From Coraliomargarita sp. (GTDB taxonomy: Bacteria; Verrucomicrobiota; Verrucomicrobiia; Opitutales; UBA953), in the NCBI GenBank assembly GCA_024638885.1, contig JAHEJL010000001.1, forward strand, positions 149,001 to 213,000: a stretch of DNA of 64,000 nucleotides, in the 5' to 3' direction. The notes below the pieces were generated by a model. It did not search any database and was not told the origin of the DNA. It worked only from the letters and a program-made list of their open reading frames with translations. This document shows positions 9,127-18,253 of the stretch, one piece after another (the stretch's first letter is position 1; every line of letters starts with the position of its first letter). The position numbers and the translations under genes are program-made.

Positions 9127-9155
9127 GAAAAAGGCGCCCGCTCGGGCGCCTTTTT
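9127..9155. terminator. Bidirectional terminator between nuoA and fumarase
   Basis: A near-perfect hairpin with arms AAAAAGGCGCCCG and CGGGCGCCTTTTT and a 2-3-base loop has an A tract on one side and a T tract on the other. It can stop nuoA on the plus strand and the fumarase gene on the minus strand. Confidence 0.9.
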
Positions 9156-9174
9156 CTTTGCCTGCCACCGAAGC

Positions 9175-10818
9175 TCAGGGGCCGCAGATGCCGCAGCCGC
9201 CGGGCAGCTCGCGGAAGAAGTCATGCCCCTTGTCGTCGACGAGGATGAACGCGGGGAAGTCGACGACTTCGATCTTCCAGACGGCCTCCATCCCGAGCTC
9301 CGGATAATCGATGACCTCGACCTTACGGATGTTCTCCTGCGCGAGGATGGCGGCCGGGCCGCCGATGGAGCCGAGGTAGAAGCCGCCGTGCGCCTTGCAG
9401 GCGTTGGTGACGGTCTCGCCGCGGTTGCCCTTGGCGATCATGACCAGCGAGCCGCCGTGCTTCTGGAAGAGTTCGACGTAGCTGTCCATGCGGCCGGCGG
9501 TCGTCGGGCCGAACGAACCCGAGGCCATGCCGGCGGGCGTCTTGGCCGGACCGGCGTAGTAGACGGGATGGTCCTTGATGTACTGCGGCAGGCCTTCGCC
9601 CTTCTCGAGGCGTTCGCGGATCTTGGCGTGCGCGATGTCGCGCGCGACGACGAGCGTGCCGGTGAGCGCGAGGCGCGTGGTGACGGGATGCTTCGAGAGC
9701 TCGGCGCGGATGTCCGCCATGGGACGGTTGAGGTCGATCTTCACGACCTTGGTGGCGTCGGCATGCTTGCGCGCCTCGGCCGGGATGAAGCGGCCGGGGT
9801 CCGTCTCGAGCTGCTCGATCCAGATGCCGTCCTTGTCGATCTTGGCCTTGGCGTTGCGGTCCGCGGAACAGGAGACGGCGAGGCCGATGGGGCAGGAAGC
9901 GCCGTGGCGCGGCAGGCGGACGACGCGCACGTCGAGGGCGAACCACTTGCCGCCGAACTGCGCGCCGATGCCGAGCTGGTGGGCGACCTTGAGGAGCTCG
10001 GCTTCGAGCGCGGTGTCGCGGAAGGCGCGGCCATGCTCGTTGCCCGAGGTCGGCAGCGCGTCGTAGTAATGGGTCGAGGCCAGCTTCACGGCCTTCATCG
10101 TCGCTTCGGCGGAGGTGCCGCCGATGACGAACGCGAGGTGGTACGGCGGGCAGGCCGCGGTGCCGAGCGACTGCATCTTCTCGGTCAGGAACTTGACGAG
10201 GGACTTCGGATTCAGGACGGCCTTGGTCTCCTGGTAGAGGTAGCACTTGTTCGCGGAACCTCCGCCCTTGGCGACGAAGAGGAACTCGAACTTCGCGCCG
10301 CTGACGGCGGCGATGTCGATCTGCGCGGGCAGGTTCGTGCCGGTGTTCTTCTCCGTGTAGAGGTCGAGCGGGGCGAGCTGCGAGTAGCGCAGGTTGTTCT
10401 GCGCGTAGGCCTGGTAGACGCCGAGCGAGAGGGCTTCGGCGTCGTCCCCGCCGGTCCAGACCTGCTGGCCCTTCTTGGCGGTCACCTGCGCCGTGCCGGT
10501 GTCCTGGCAGAACGGCAGCACGCCCTTCGCGGCGACCTCGGCGTTGCGCAGCATCGCGAGCGCGACGGCGCGGTCGTTGTCGCTGGCTTCCTTGTCGGCG
10601 AGGATCGCGGCCACCTGCTCGAGGTGCTCGGTGCGCAGGTAGAAATTGATGTCATGCAGCGCCTGGTTGGCGAGCAGCGTGAGGGCTTCCGGGGCGACCT
10701 TGAGCACGGGCTTGCCGTCGAACTCGGCGACCGAGACGTGCTCCTTGGTGAGCAGGCGATACTTCGTCGTATCGGCGCCCAGCGGGAAGGGTTCCTGGTA
10801 ATGGAAGGGAGAGGCCAT
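9175..10818 (-). CDS. fumA: Class I fumarate hydratase
   Basis: Oxygen-sensitive [4Fe-4S] fumarase converting fumarate to malate in the TCA cycle, 547 residues, the usual single-chain class I length. Candidate cluster ligands are Cys104 in [10 protein letters not shown] and cysteines in the CPIGLAVSC region. The C-terminal beta-domain ends with GGCGICGP. The N-terminus [14 protein letters not shown] aligns well with class I fumarases, so the ATG at 10818 is chosen over one four codons upstream. It is monocistronic, ending against the nuoA terminator. No class II fumarase is visible in the window. Confidence 0.95.
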   Translation of the reverse strand: MASPFHYQEPFPLGADTTKYRLLTKEHVSVAEFDGKPVLKVAPEALTLLANQALHDINFYLRTEHLEQVAAILADKEASDNDRAVALAMLRNAEVAAKGVLPFCQDTGTAQVTAKKGQQVWTGGDDAEALSLGVYQAYAQNNLRYSQLAPLDLYTEKNTGTNLPAQIDIAAVSGAKFEFLFVAKGGGSANKCYLYQETKAVLNPKSLVKFLTEKMQSLGTAACPPYHLAFVIGGTSAEATMKAVKLASTHYYDALPTSGNEHGRAFRDTALEAELLKVAHQLGIGAQFGGKWFALDVRVVRLPRHGASCPIGLAVSCSADRNAKAKIDKDGIWIEQLETDPGRFIPAEARKHADATKVVKIDLNRPMADIRAELSKHPVTTRLALTGTLVVARDIAHAKIRERLEKGEGLPQYIKDHPVYYAGPAKTPAGMASGSFGPTTAGRMDSYVELFQKHGGSLVMIAKGNRGETVTNACKAHGGFYLGSIGGPAAILAQENIRKVEVIDYPELGMEAVWKIEVVDFPAFILVDDKGHDFFRELPGGCGICGP

Positions 10819-10864
10819 CGCCGCCAACATACGGGACAGGGTCCTGCCCGCAAACGGAAACAGG

Positions 10865-11653
10865 TCAGCGCGCGGGCATCGCCGCGGGCGCGCCGATCCG
10901 CACGTCGCCGAGGAGCGCGCCTTCGGCCAGGTCGACCGACACCAACGCGAGCCCGGCATCACCGGCCGCCGAACGCACGGTGCCGACGACCTTGCCTTCG
11001 GAATTCTTCAGCTCCAAGCCGACGGCTACCGGACCGGCGACACGCCGGAGGACGCGCCGCAACGAGCCCATGGACTGGATGCGGGCCATGACTTCCTGCC
11101 CGAGGTAGCAGCCCTTGGTGTAACTGACCCAGGCGTCGAGGCCGCACTCCTGCGGGAATTCGTTGGCGCCGCAGTCCGCGGGCACCGCCGGCACGCCGGC
11201 GTGGATCCGGGCGGCATCCGGCACGGCGACGGAGGCCAGCTCGCCCGGCGCGGACGTATCGGGCGACGTCAGCACGTCCCACGCGGCGACGCCGAATCGT
11301 TTCGTCGCGAAGACCTTCGCGCCCGCGACCTTCGGTTCGTCGCCCCAGGCGAACCAGCGACGCCAGGCCGAGGATTCGTCCGTCGCGACGACGTCGTCGG
11401 CGATGACGTTCGCGGTCACGACGGCGATGAGGTCGGCCGCGGAAAGGTGCGGGCAGAGCAGCAGGAAGGATCCGTCGGCCTCCTTGGCGACGACCGTGTG
11501 CGCCAGCACCCGGCCCTTGCGGTTGAGCCAGAGCGCGTCGGTCAGGGCGACCGAGCGCAGGTCCGCCGAGCACTGACCTTGCAGGAAAGCCGCCGCGTCC
11601 TCGCCCGTCACGCGGACGACCGCGGTCTCAGCTGGCGCGCAGGACGTGGCCAT
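10865..11653 (-). CDS. ygfZ: YgfZ/GcvT-like folate-binding protein
   Basis: 262-residue member of the YgfZ family, which uses tetrahydrofolate to help assemble or repair certain iron-sulfur enzymes. The family signature is the KGCYLGQE segment, with the redox-relevant Cys inside [14 protein letters not shown]. The start ATG overlaps the stop of pgpA as ATGA at 11653, indicating translational coupling. It is the last gene of the pgsA-pgpA-ygfZ run and sits just upstream of the Fe-S fumarase, a plausible client, though that functional link is inference. Confidence 0.88.
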   Translation of the reverse strand: MATSCAPAETAVVRVTGEDAAAFLQGQCSADLRSVALTDALWLNRKGRVLAHTVVAKEADGSFLLLCPHLSAADLIAVVTANVIADDVVATDESSAWRRWFAWGDEPKVAGAKVFATKRFGVAAWDVLTSPDTSAPGELASVAVPDAARIHAGVPAVPADCGANEFPQECGLDAWVSYTKGCYLGQEVMARIQSMGSLRRVLRRVAGPVAVGLELKNSEGKVVGTVRSAAGDAGLALVSVDLAEGALLGDVRIGAPAAMPAR

Positions 11654-12126
11654 CAGAGCGTCGCCCAAAGCAAGGCGATGCCATGCAACGCCAGGTTCGC
11701 GTAGATCGCCGCCATCACGTCATCGAGCACGATGCCGAAACCTCCGGGGAGCTTCTCGAGCGCCTTGATGCCGAACGGCTTCGTGATGTCGAACAGGCGG
11801 AACAGCAGGAAACCGAGGAGGATGAGCAGCAGCGAGGACTTCCCGTGGTGCACGTAAGGATTGAAAAGGAACACCAGCGGCATCGCGGCGAACTCGTCGA
11901 GGATGACCTCGGACGGGTCCTTCTTACCGATGAAGGCGGCGGCCACGCCGCAGACCAGGATCGCCATCAGGACGACGAGGGCATCGAAGAGGAACTCATG
12001 CGGGCCGCCCTTCGCATGCGCGAGGCGGACGACGACCGCCCACCAGAGCAGGCCGGCCGCGGAGCCCCAGGTGCCCGGCGCCTTCAGGCGTCCGAGCGGT
12101 CCGAGCGTCGCGATCTGGACGATCAT
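11653..12126 (-). CDS. pgpA: Phosphatidylglycerophosphatase A
   Basis: Integral membrane enzyme removing phosphate from phosphatidylglycerophosphate to give phosphatidylglycerol. It is 157 residues with several hydrophobic helices. Family motifs include the N-terminal GTWGSAAGL segment, the acidic DPSEVILDEFAAMPL motif and a C-terminal GGFGIVLDDVMAAIYANL. The start ATG overlaps the pgsA stop (ATGA), and its own stop overlaps the ygfZ start the same way. Coupling to pgsA puts two consecutive steps of phosphatidylglycerol synthesis together. Confidence 0.93.
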   Translation of the reverse strand: MIVQIATLGPLGRLKAPGTWGSAAGLLWWAVVVRLAHAKGGPHEFLFDALVVLMAILVCGVAAAFIGKKDPSEVILDEFAAMPLVFLFNPYVHHGKSSLLLILLGFLLFRLFDITKPFGIKALEKLPGGFGIVLDDVMAAIYANLALHGIALLWATL

Positions 12127-12767
12127 GAAGACAGGCCCGGGAGGTGGCGACGGTGACGGATCAGGTAGCTGGCGCCGGAGACCACGGTCAGCACCACCGA
12201 CAGCCAGAAGAGCGCCGTGATGATCACTTCCCAGTTCTGGTGCCATTCGGCGGAAAGATTCCAATGCGTCTCATACGCGCGCAGGCCGATGAGGTGGCCG
12301 ATGGCCAGGATCTGCAGGAAGGTCTTGATCTTGCCGAGGCCCTCGGCCTCGAGGACCTGGCCCGAAGCGGCGGCCACGAGACGCAGGCCGGTGATCAGGA
12401 ATTCGCGGATGATGATGAGCATCACGCCGAAGGACGTGTAGAGCACCGTCGCGGCGTCCGGATTGAGGCGGACGTTATGCTCGTTGACGCGGGCGACCGG
12501 CAGGCAATCGATGGCGGCGAGGCCGACCAGCAGGCCGAGGATGAAGATCTTGTCGACCAAGGCGTCCATCAGGCGGCCGAAGTCGGTCACGGCGTCCAGC
12601 TTGCGGGCGATCCAGCCGTCGAAGATGTCGGTCAGGGCGGCCAGGATGAAGAGCGCCAAGGCCGCGCTGGCCCAGACGCCGCCCCAGTAGGTCAGCAGCG
12701 TGATGAGGAAGATGGCGGGCAGGCGGGCGGCCGTCAGGAGGTTGGGAAGATGCCTAAGAAGACGCAT
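12123..12767 (-). CDS. pgsA: CDP-diacylglycerol--glycerol-3-phosphate 3-phosphatidyltransferase
   Basis: Inner-membrane CDP-alcohol phosphotransferase making phosphatidylglycerophosphate, 214 residues. It begins MRLLRHLPNLLTAARL, typical of PgsA. It contains the full CDP-OH-P motif (DG..AR......G...D...D) spread over DIFDGWIARKLDAVTDFGRL and MDALVDK at about residues 47-73. It is the first gene of the pgsA-pgpA-ygfZ operon and is divergent from coaD with 54 bases between starts, which must hold both promoters. Confidence 0.94.
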   Translation of the reverse strand: MRLLRHLPNLLTAARLPAIFLITLLTYWGGVWASAALALFILAALTDIFDGWIARKLDAVTDFGRLMDALVDKIFILGLLVGLAAIDCLPVARVNEHNVRLNPDAATVLYTSFGVMLIIIREFLITGLRLVAAASGQVLEAEGLGKIKTFLQILAIGHLIGLRAYETHWNLSAEWHQNWEVIITALFWLSVVLTVVSGASYLIRHRRHLPGLSS

Positions 12768-12821
12768 GCGGGCTTGCGGAAAGGATGTTCCCGACCGAGA
12801 GTGTGCCGCAACAGGAAAACG

Positions 12822-13322
12822 ATGTCCCGCCCCCAACGCATCGCCGTCTACCCCGGCACCTTCGACCCGGTCACGCTGGGACATCTGGACGTCCTCCGTC
12901 GCGCTTCCCGGCTCTTCGATCAGGTGATCGTCGCCGTGGCCGCCAGCGACAGCAAGCACCCGTGGTTCTCCGTCGAGGAGCGCCTCGGCATGGCCCGCCA
13001 AGCCTGCAAAGGCATCCGGAACGTGAAAGTCCTCGAACTCGAAGGCCTGACCGTCGAGTTCGCCCGGAAGCACAAGGCCGCCGCCATCATCCGCGGCCTC
13101 CGCAAATTCAGCGATTTCGAGTTCGAATTCGACCTGGCCCACGCCAACCGCCTGATGGCCCCCGAGATCGAGACCGTCATCCTGATGCCCAGCCAGGACC
13201 AGTTCGTGACCTCCTCCAGCTTCGTGAAGGACATCGCCCGCCATAAGCTCTCCCAGGCCGCGGCCTTCGTCCCCCGGTGCGTCCTGCCCCATCTGCGCAA
13301 AAGACTGGCTGAAAAGGCCTGA
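12822..13322 (+). CDS. coaD: Phosphopantetheine adenylyltransferase
   Basis: Penultimate enzyme of coenzyme A synthesis, transferring AMP from ATP to 4'-phosphopantetheine, 166 residues. The nucleotidyltransferase TxGH motif is in GTFDPVTLGHLD near the N-terminus. The C-terminal SSSFVKDIA replaces the usual ISSTxVRE. A clear AGGA ribosome-binding site 6 bases before the ATG at 12822 decides the start. Divergent from pgsA; about 105 bases upstream of tig. Confidence 0.95.
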   Translation: MSRPQRIAVYPGTFDPVTLGHLDVLRRASRLFDQVIVAVAASDSKHPWFSVEERLGMARQACKGIRNVKVLELEGLTVEFARKHKAAAIIRGLRKFSDFEFEFDLAHANRLMAPEIETVILMPSQDQFVTSSSFVKDIARHKLSQAAAFVPRCVLPHLRKRLAEKA

Positions 13323-13427
13323 AAACGGCCTGCCTCCGCTGTTGACCGTGGGGGGTAGTTCTATTTGCTCCGACTTTCCCCCCGCGGCATCCGCCGACCG
13401 GGGGCCTCCTCCCCTTTCATACATACC

Positions 13428-14717
13428 ATGGACATCAAAATCCAAGAAACCAACCCGACCCGCCGCTCCGTCACCGTGACGGTCCCCGCCGCGACCGTCG
13501 CCGCCGCCGAGAAGGAAGTCGTCAAGGGCTTCTCTCGCGAAGCCGCCCTCCCCGGCTTCCGCCCGGGCAAGGCCCCCGAGGCCATCGTCCGCCAAAAGTA
13601 CGGCAAGCAGATCGCCGACGAGGTCAGCCAGCGCCTCCTCTCCCAGGGCTACGAACGCATCCAGCAGGAGAAGTCCTTCACGATCTACACCGTCGCCGAC
13701 GTCCAGCGCGAAGCCGGCTCCGGCGCCGACGCCGTCTTCCGCTACGAAGTCGACGTGGTCCCTGATTTCAAGACCCCCGACTGGAAGGCCGTCAAGGTCC
13801 CGGTCGAGGCCGTCGCCGTCACCGACGCCGACATCGAAGAGCACCTGAAGAAGATCCTCGAACAGCGCGCCCGCTACGAGAAGACCGAAGACGCCGCCGC
13901 CAAGGGTGACTACGTCCGCATCGGCTACGTCGGCACCGTCGACGGCAAGCCCGTCGCCGAAGTCGACGCCGAGGCCAAGTCCTACGGCAGCGCCGAATCC
14001 ACCTGGGAAGAAGCCGGTGCCGAAGGCGCCGCCGTCGCCGTCCCCGCCATCGCCCAGGCCGTGATCGGCCTCAAGGCCGGCGCCACGACCCAGGCCGAAT
14101 ACGTCTTCCCCGCCACCCATGAGCGCGAAGCCCTCCGCGGCAAGAAGGTGTCCTACGCCATCACCGCCAGCGAAGTCCGCCGCAAGGAGATCCCCAAGGT
14201 CGACGAAGCCTTCTGCAAGGCCGTCGGCGTGAAGGACGAAGCCGACCTCCGCGACCAGCTCCGCAAGGGCATCGAAGGCTCCAAGAAGCAGGCCGCCGAG
14301 ACCGCCCGCCGCGAAAAGGCCGTCGACGCCCTCCTCGCCGGCCAGGACTTCCCCCTGCCGGAATCCGCCATCCTCTCCGTCGCCCAGGGCCTCTTCTACC
14401 AGTACGCCGAGATGCGCCTGCGCAACGGCACCAAGCCCGAAGAGCTCGAGACCCAGCGCGACGACATCCTCGCCGAGGCCAAGAAGGCCGCCGCGCTCCG
14501 CGTCCGCGCCCAGTTCGTCCTCTCCCGCATCGCCGAAGAGCTCAAGCTCGAGGTGACCCGCGAAGAGCTCGGCTCCGCGATCATGCAGGCCGCCCAGGCC
14601 AGCCAGACCCAGCCCGAAAAGCTGGTGAAGGACCGCCAGCGCCTCGCCGAGCTCCGCCGCGACGCCCTCCTCAACAAGGCCCTCGACGCCGTCCTCGCGG
14701 GCGGAGTCGCCGCCTGA
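13428..14717 (+). CDS. tig: Trigger factor
   Basis: Ribosome-bound chaperone and peptidyl-prolyl isomerase acting on nascent chains, 429 residues, usual length. The N-terminal ribosome-binding motif is GFRPGKAP. A central FKBP-like domain (about 155-240) and a long helical C-terminal domain follow. The start MDIKIQETN at 13428 fits the family N-terminus; upstream in-frame residues are the leader. It is followed 45 bases later by clpP and then clpX, the classic tig-clpP-clpX order, linking folding of new chains to regulated proteolysis. Confidence 0.96.
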   Translation: MDIKIQETNPTRRSVTVTVPAATVAAAEKEVVKGFSREAALPGFRPGKAPEAIVRQKYGKQIADEVSQRLLSQGYERIQQEKSFTIYTVADVQREAGSGADAVFRYEVDVVPDFKTPDWKAVKVPVEAVAVTDADIEEHLKKILEQRARYEKTEDAAAKGDYVRIGYVGTVDGKPVAEVDAEAKSYGSAESTWEEAGAEGAAVAVPAIAQAVIGLKAGATTQAEYVFPATHEREALRGKKVSYAITASEVRRKEIPKVDEAFCKAVGVKDEADLRDQLRKGIEGSKKQAAETARREKAVDALLAGQDFPLPESAILSVAQGLFYQYAEMRLRNGTKPEELETQRDDILAEAKKAAALRVRAQFVLSRIAEELKLEVTREELGSAIMQAAQASQTQPEKLVKDRQRLAELRRDALLNKALDAVLAGGVAA

Positions 14718-14762
14718 GGTTGAGATTTCGCCCATTCCGGGCACAGTCCTCCTCGCACCACC

Positions 14763-15359
14763 ATGTCCTACATCATCCCTAACGTCGTCGAACGCGACGC
14801 CCGTGGCGAACGAGCCTGGGACATCTACAGCCGCCTCCTCAAGGACCGCATCATCTTCATCGGCTCGCCGATCTACGACGACGTGGCCAACGCGGTGATC
14901 GCCCAGCTGCTGTTCCTGCAGATGGAGGACCCGAAGAAGGACATCTCGATCTACATCAACTCCCCCGGCGGTTCCATCACCGCGGGCATGGCCATCTACG
15001 ACACGATGAACTTCCTGTCGTGCGAGGTGAACACCTACTGCATCGGCCTCTCGGCCAGCATGGCCACCGTCCTCCTCGCCGCCGGCACCAAGGGCAAGCG
15101 CCACGCGCTCCCGAACTGCCGCGTGATGATCCACCAGCCCAGCGGCGGCGCCACCGGCCAGACGTCCGACATCTCGATCGCCGCGAAGGAGATCCTCCGC
15201 TGGCGCGACACGCTCAACCACGTCCTCGCCAAGCACAGCGGCAAGACGCCGGAAGAGCTCCAGCGCGACTCCGACCGCGACTTCTACATGACGGCCGAGC
15301 AGGCGAAGGCCTACGGCCTCGTCGACCACGTCGTCGCGCCCAAGCCGGGCCGCGCCTAA
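14763..15359 (+). CDS. clpP: ATP-dependent Clp protease proteolytic subunit
   Basis: Serine peptidase that forms the two-ring chamber degrading substrates fed by ClpX, 198 residues. Catalytic Ser99 lies in GLSASMA and His124 in MIHQPSGG; the third residue is an Asp around 173. The segment [11 protein letters not shown] is the conserved substrate-binding stretch. The first residues lack an obvious long propeptide. It is four bases upstream of clpX, with which it is surely co-transcribed. Confidence 0.97.
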   Translation: MSYIIPNVVERDARGERAWDIYSRLLKDRIIFIGSPIYDDVANAVIAQLLFLQMEDPKKDISIYINSPGGSITAGMAIYDTMNFLSCEVNTYCIGLSASMATVLLAAGTKGKRHALPNCRVMIHQPSGGATGQTSDISIAAKEILRWRDTLNHVLAKHSGKTPEELQRDSDRDFYMTAEQAKAYGLVDHVVAPKPGRA

Positions 15360-15363
15360 GCGT

Positions 15364-16680
15364 ATGGCCGGCGACCGCGCCGAGAGCTGCTCCTTCTGCG
15401 GCAAGCCCGCCGCCCAGGCCGGCAAACTGATCGCCGGCCCCGGCGGCGTCGGCATCTGCGACGCCTGCGTGGGCACCTGCGGCCGCCTCCTCGAACGCGA
15501 GAAGTCCCGCGACGGCAAGCCGTCCGCCGCCGCCGGCGGTCCCGCGATGCAGGAAGCCCCGGCGAAGCACCCGCTCGCGCCGATCAAGCTCATCGCGCCG
15601 ACCCAGCTCCGCCTCGAGCTCGACGCCCACGTCATCGGCCAGGCCCACGCGAAGAAGGTCCTCTCCGTCGCCGTCTTCAACCATTACAAGCGCCTCAACG
15701 ACCGCCTCACGAAGGCCACCGCGGCCCAGGCCGGCGACCTCGCCGACGTCGAGCTCGACAAGAGCAACGTGCTGCTGATCGGCCCGACGGGCACCGGCAA
15801 GACGCTCCTCGCCCGCTCGCTCGCGCGCATGCTCGACGTGCCGTTCGCGATCGCCGACGCCACGACCCTCACCGAGGCCGGCTACGTCGGCGACGACGTC
15901 GAGACGGTCATCCTCCGCCTCCTGCAGTCCGCCGACATGGACGTCGAACGCGCCCAGCGCGGCATCGTGTTCATCGACGAGATCGACAAGATCGGCCGCA
16001 AGTCCGACTCGGCCTCGATCACGCGCGACGTCTCGGGCGAAGGCGTGCAGCAGGCGCTCCTGAAGCTCCTCGAGGGCACCGTCTGCAACGTCCCGCCCGC
16101 CGGCGGCCGCAAGCACCCGGAGCAGCAGTGCATCCGCGTCGACACGTCCGACATCCTCTTCATCTGCGGCGGCGCCTTCGCCGGCCTCGACCGCATCATC
16201 GCCCGCCGCGGCGGCGCGAAGTCCCTCGGCTTCGTCCCCCCGCAGAACGACCAGCCTTCCCTCTCGGCCGAGCAGATCGTCGCCGGCCTCCAGCCCGAGG
16301 ACCTGTTCTCCTTCGGCATGATCCCGGAGTTCGTCGGCCGCCTGCCGGTCATCTCGGTCCTCGAGCCCCTCGACCGCGAGGCCCTCATCCGCATCCTGAC
16401 CGAACCGCGCAACGCCGCGACGAAGCAGTACCGCAAGCTCTTCGCCCTCTCGGGCATGTCGCTCGAGTTCAGCCGCGAAGCCCTCGAGGCCGCCGCCGAC
16501 AAGGCGCTCGCCCTCGGCACCGGCGCTCGCGGCCTCCGCTCCGTCCTCGAAGGCGTGCTGCTCGACACGATGTACGCGCTGCCCGAAGCCGTCCCCGGCA
16601 CGAAGTTCACGGTGACGGCCGAAGCGATCCGCGGCGAGAAGCCGGTCACGGTCGCCGCGCCGAAGAAGAAGGCTTCCTGA
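15364..16680 (+). CDS. clpX: ATP-dependent Clp protease ATP-binding subunit ClpX
   Basis: AAA+ unfoldase that delivers proteins to ClpP, 438 residues. The N-terminal C4 zinc-binding domain uses Cys9, Cys12, Cys32 and Cys35. Walker A is GPTGTGKT, Walker B is VFIDEIDKI, and the C-terminal small domain contains [11 protein letters not shown] (sensor 2). The product is complete. Six bases separate it from hisA, so histidine synthesis may be read from the same message. Confidence 0.97.
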   Translation: MAGDRAESCSFCGKPAAQAGKLIAGPGGVGICDACVGTCGRLLEREKSRDGKPSAAAGGPAMQEAPAKHPLAPIKLIAPTQLRLELDAHVIGQAHAKKVLSVAVFNHYKRLNDRLTKATAAQAGDLADVELDKSNVLLIGPTGTGKTLLARSLARMLDVPFAIADATTLTEAGYVGDDVETVILRLLQSADMDVERAQRGIVFIDEIDKIGRKSDSASITRDVSGEGVQQALLKLLEGTVCNVPPAGGRKHPEQQCIRVDTSDILFICGGAFAGLDRIIARRGGAKSLGFVPPQNDQPSLSAEQIVAGLQPEDLFSFGMIPEFVGRLPVISVLEPLDREALIRILTEPRNAATKQYRKLFALSGMSLEFSREALEAAADKALALGTGARGLRSVLEGVLLDTMYALPEAVPGTKFTVTAEAIRGEKPVTVAAPKKKAS

Positions 16681-16685
16681 TTCCC

Positions 16686-17417
16686 ATGCTCGCCTATCCG
16701 GCCATCGATATCCGCGGCGGTCGCTGCGTCCGCCTCAGCCAGGGCCGCGACGACGCCCGCACCGACTACTACAAGGACCCGGTCGAACCGGCCCTCGTCT
16801 TCGCCCAGGCCGGCGCGGCGTGGATCCATGTCGTCGACCTCGACGGCGCCTTCGGCGGCGCCCCGCTCAACCTCCCGACGCTCCAGCGCATCGCCGCGCT
16901 CGGACCGAAGATCCAGTTCGGCGGCGGCATGCGCGACCGCGCCACGGCCGAAGCCGCCTACGCCGCCGGCGCCAGCCGCGTCGTCATCGGCACGCGCGCC
17001 GCGACGGATCCCGCCTTCCTGCGCGAGATGGCCAAGGCCCACGGACCCCGCCTCGCGGTCGGCATCGACGCCAAGGACGGCCTCGTCGCCGTCAAAGGCT
17101 GGACGGCCGTCACCGCCCTCAAGGCCACGGAGTTCGCCAAGGAAGCCGGCGAGCTCGGCGTCTCGACGGTGATCTACACCGACATCGCGACCGACGGCAT
17201 GCTCACGGGCCCGAACTGGCATTCGCTCGAAGCGGTGCTCAAGGCCTGCCCTTGCGGCGTCATCGCCTCCGGCGGCGTGTCCGGTACGGCGGACGTCGCG
17301 CGCCTCGCCGAGATGGCCAAGGCCTACCCGAACCTCGTCGGCGCCATCGTCGGCAAGGCGCTCTACGAAGGCCGCTGCGACGTCGCGGGCCTGCTCAAGG
17401 CGACCGGCGAACGCTAA
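16686..17417 (+). CDS. hisA: HisA, ProFAR isomerase of histidine synthesis
   Basis: (beta/alpha)8-barrel enzyme of the fourth step of histidine synthesis, 243 residues. Catalytic Asp8 is in AIDIRGG and the second acid is Asp128 in GIDAKDG. Phosphate-binding loops are FGGGMR (78-83) and ASGGVSG. It is called HisA rather than HisF because of the AIDIRGGRCVRL start and the C-terminal GKALYEGR. It lies immediately after clpX, with hisD two genes downstream; no other his genes are in the window except the hisN-like phosphatase. Confidence 0.93.
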   Translation: MLAYPAIDIRGGRCVRLSQGRDDARTDYYKDPVEPALVFAQAGAAWIHVVDLDGAFGGAPLNLPTLQRIAALGPKIQFGGGMRDRATAEAAYAAGASRVVIGTRAATDPAFLREMAKAHGPRLAVGIDAKDGLVAVKGWTAVTALKATEFAKEAGELGVSTVIYTDIATDGMLTGPNWHSLEAVLKACPCGVIASGGVSGTADVARLAEMAKAYPNLVGAIVGKALYEGRCDVAGLLKATGER

Positions 17418-17490
17418 GTCCCGCGGAAGCGGCGCCCGCCGCCCTTCCGATGCTTGCCAAGCAGGCACCCCCGCCCAACATCGGCCATCC

Positions 17491-18249
17491 ATGGCCCTGT
17501 TTCGCCCTCTCTCCGCGCTGTTCGCGACGCTGTTGCTCGCCGGCGCGGGCGTCGGCGCGGCCGAAGAGCCGCCGCTGACGGTCGAGACGATCGTCGCCAA
17601 GGCGCAGGCGGCCCTGACAGCCGACGTCGCCTCCCTGGCGAAGGTGAAGACGCTGCGGATGGAATTCACGGCGATCGACCCCAAGGGCAAGGCGATGAAC
17701 ACGACCACGCTCACGCTCGCCGAAGGCGGCTACCGCCTCCAGAGCACCGCCGACCGCGACCGCGGCTTCGAAGCGGCGGTCTGCGCCGGCCGCCTCGACG
17801 GCTGGACGACCAGCCGCGCCGACGCCCTCGCCCGCCGTTCGGTCCGCCCGGTGCCGTTCGAGGAATTCAAGCGCCTCAAGGACATGGGCCGCGACGACCT
17901 GGCCTTCTTCTCCCTACCCGCCCCGGGCGTCGGCAAGGCCACCTACCAAGGCCTCGCCGAAGTCGACGGCCGCAAGACCCACGCGGTCGAATACGCCTAC
18001 GCGAGCGGCTTCCGCCTCACGCGCCACTTCGACGCCAAGACCTTCGAGCTCGTCGCCTCCGACCAGCTGACCCCGAAAGGCGAACGCCAGCGCCAGAAGG
18101 TCGAGGCCTTCGTGAAGGTCGACGGCATCAGCTTCCCGGCGAAGGAGACCGTCTTCGTCGCCGACCAGAAATCCGGCGAGGTGACCTACGACCGCATCGC
18201 GATCAATCCGTCCCTCCCGATCGGCACCTTCGACTTCCCTTCCTTCTGA
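17491..18249 (+). CDS. Putative periplasmic lipoprotein-carrier-like protein
   Basis: 252 residues with a signal peptide (about 1-23, cleavage after VGAAE). The remainder reads like beta-strand repeats of substrate-carrier folds: TLRMEFTAIDPKGKAMNTTT, GYRLQS, GRLDGW, KTHAVEY. This resembles LolA/LppX-type or related uncharacterised periplasmic proteins, but I cannot assign a family firmly. It ends four bases before hisD and lies 73 bases after hisA, so it is probably co-transcribed although unrelated to histidine synthesis. Confidence 0.6.
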   Translation: MALFRPLSALFATLLLAGAGVGAAEEPPLTVETIVAKAQAALTADVASLAKVKTLRMEFTAIDPKGKAMNTTTLTLAEGGYRLQSTADRDRGFEAAVCAGRLDGWTTSRADALARRSVRPVPFEEFKRLKDMGRDDLAFFSLPAPGVGKATYQGLAEVDGRKTHAVEYAYASGFRLTRHFDAKTFELVASDQLTPKGERQRQKVEAFVKVDGISFPAKETVFVADQKSGEVTYDRIAINPSLPIGTFDFPSF

Positions 18250-18253
18250 GCCC

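Noticed and set aside
9223..11091. Plus-strand 622-codon frame opposite fumarase
   Set aside because: Fumarase on the minus strand has full family motifs; the plus-strand frame has none.
13336..13380. Possible sigma-70 promoter (TTGACC...TATTTG) before tig
   Set aside because: The spacing between the two hexamers is about 14 bases, too short to support a confident call.
12768..15680. Upstream extension of the pgsA frame antisense to coaD, tig and clpP
   Set aside because: Antisense open frame only; pgsA starts naturally at MRLLRHLPNLLTAARL.
16686..17417. HisF as the identity of the barrel enzyme
   Set aside because: The AIDIRGGRCVRL start and C-terminal GKALYEGR match HisA; HisF-specific N-terminal features are absent.
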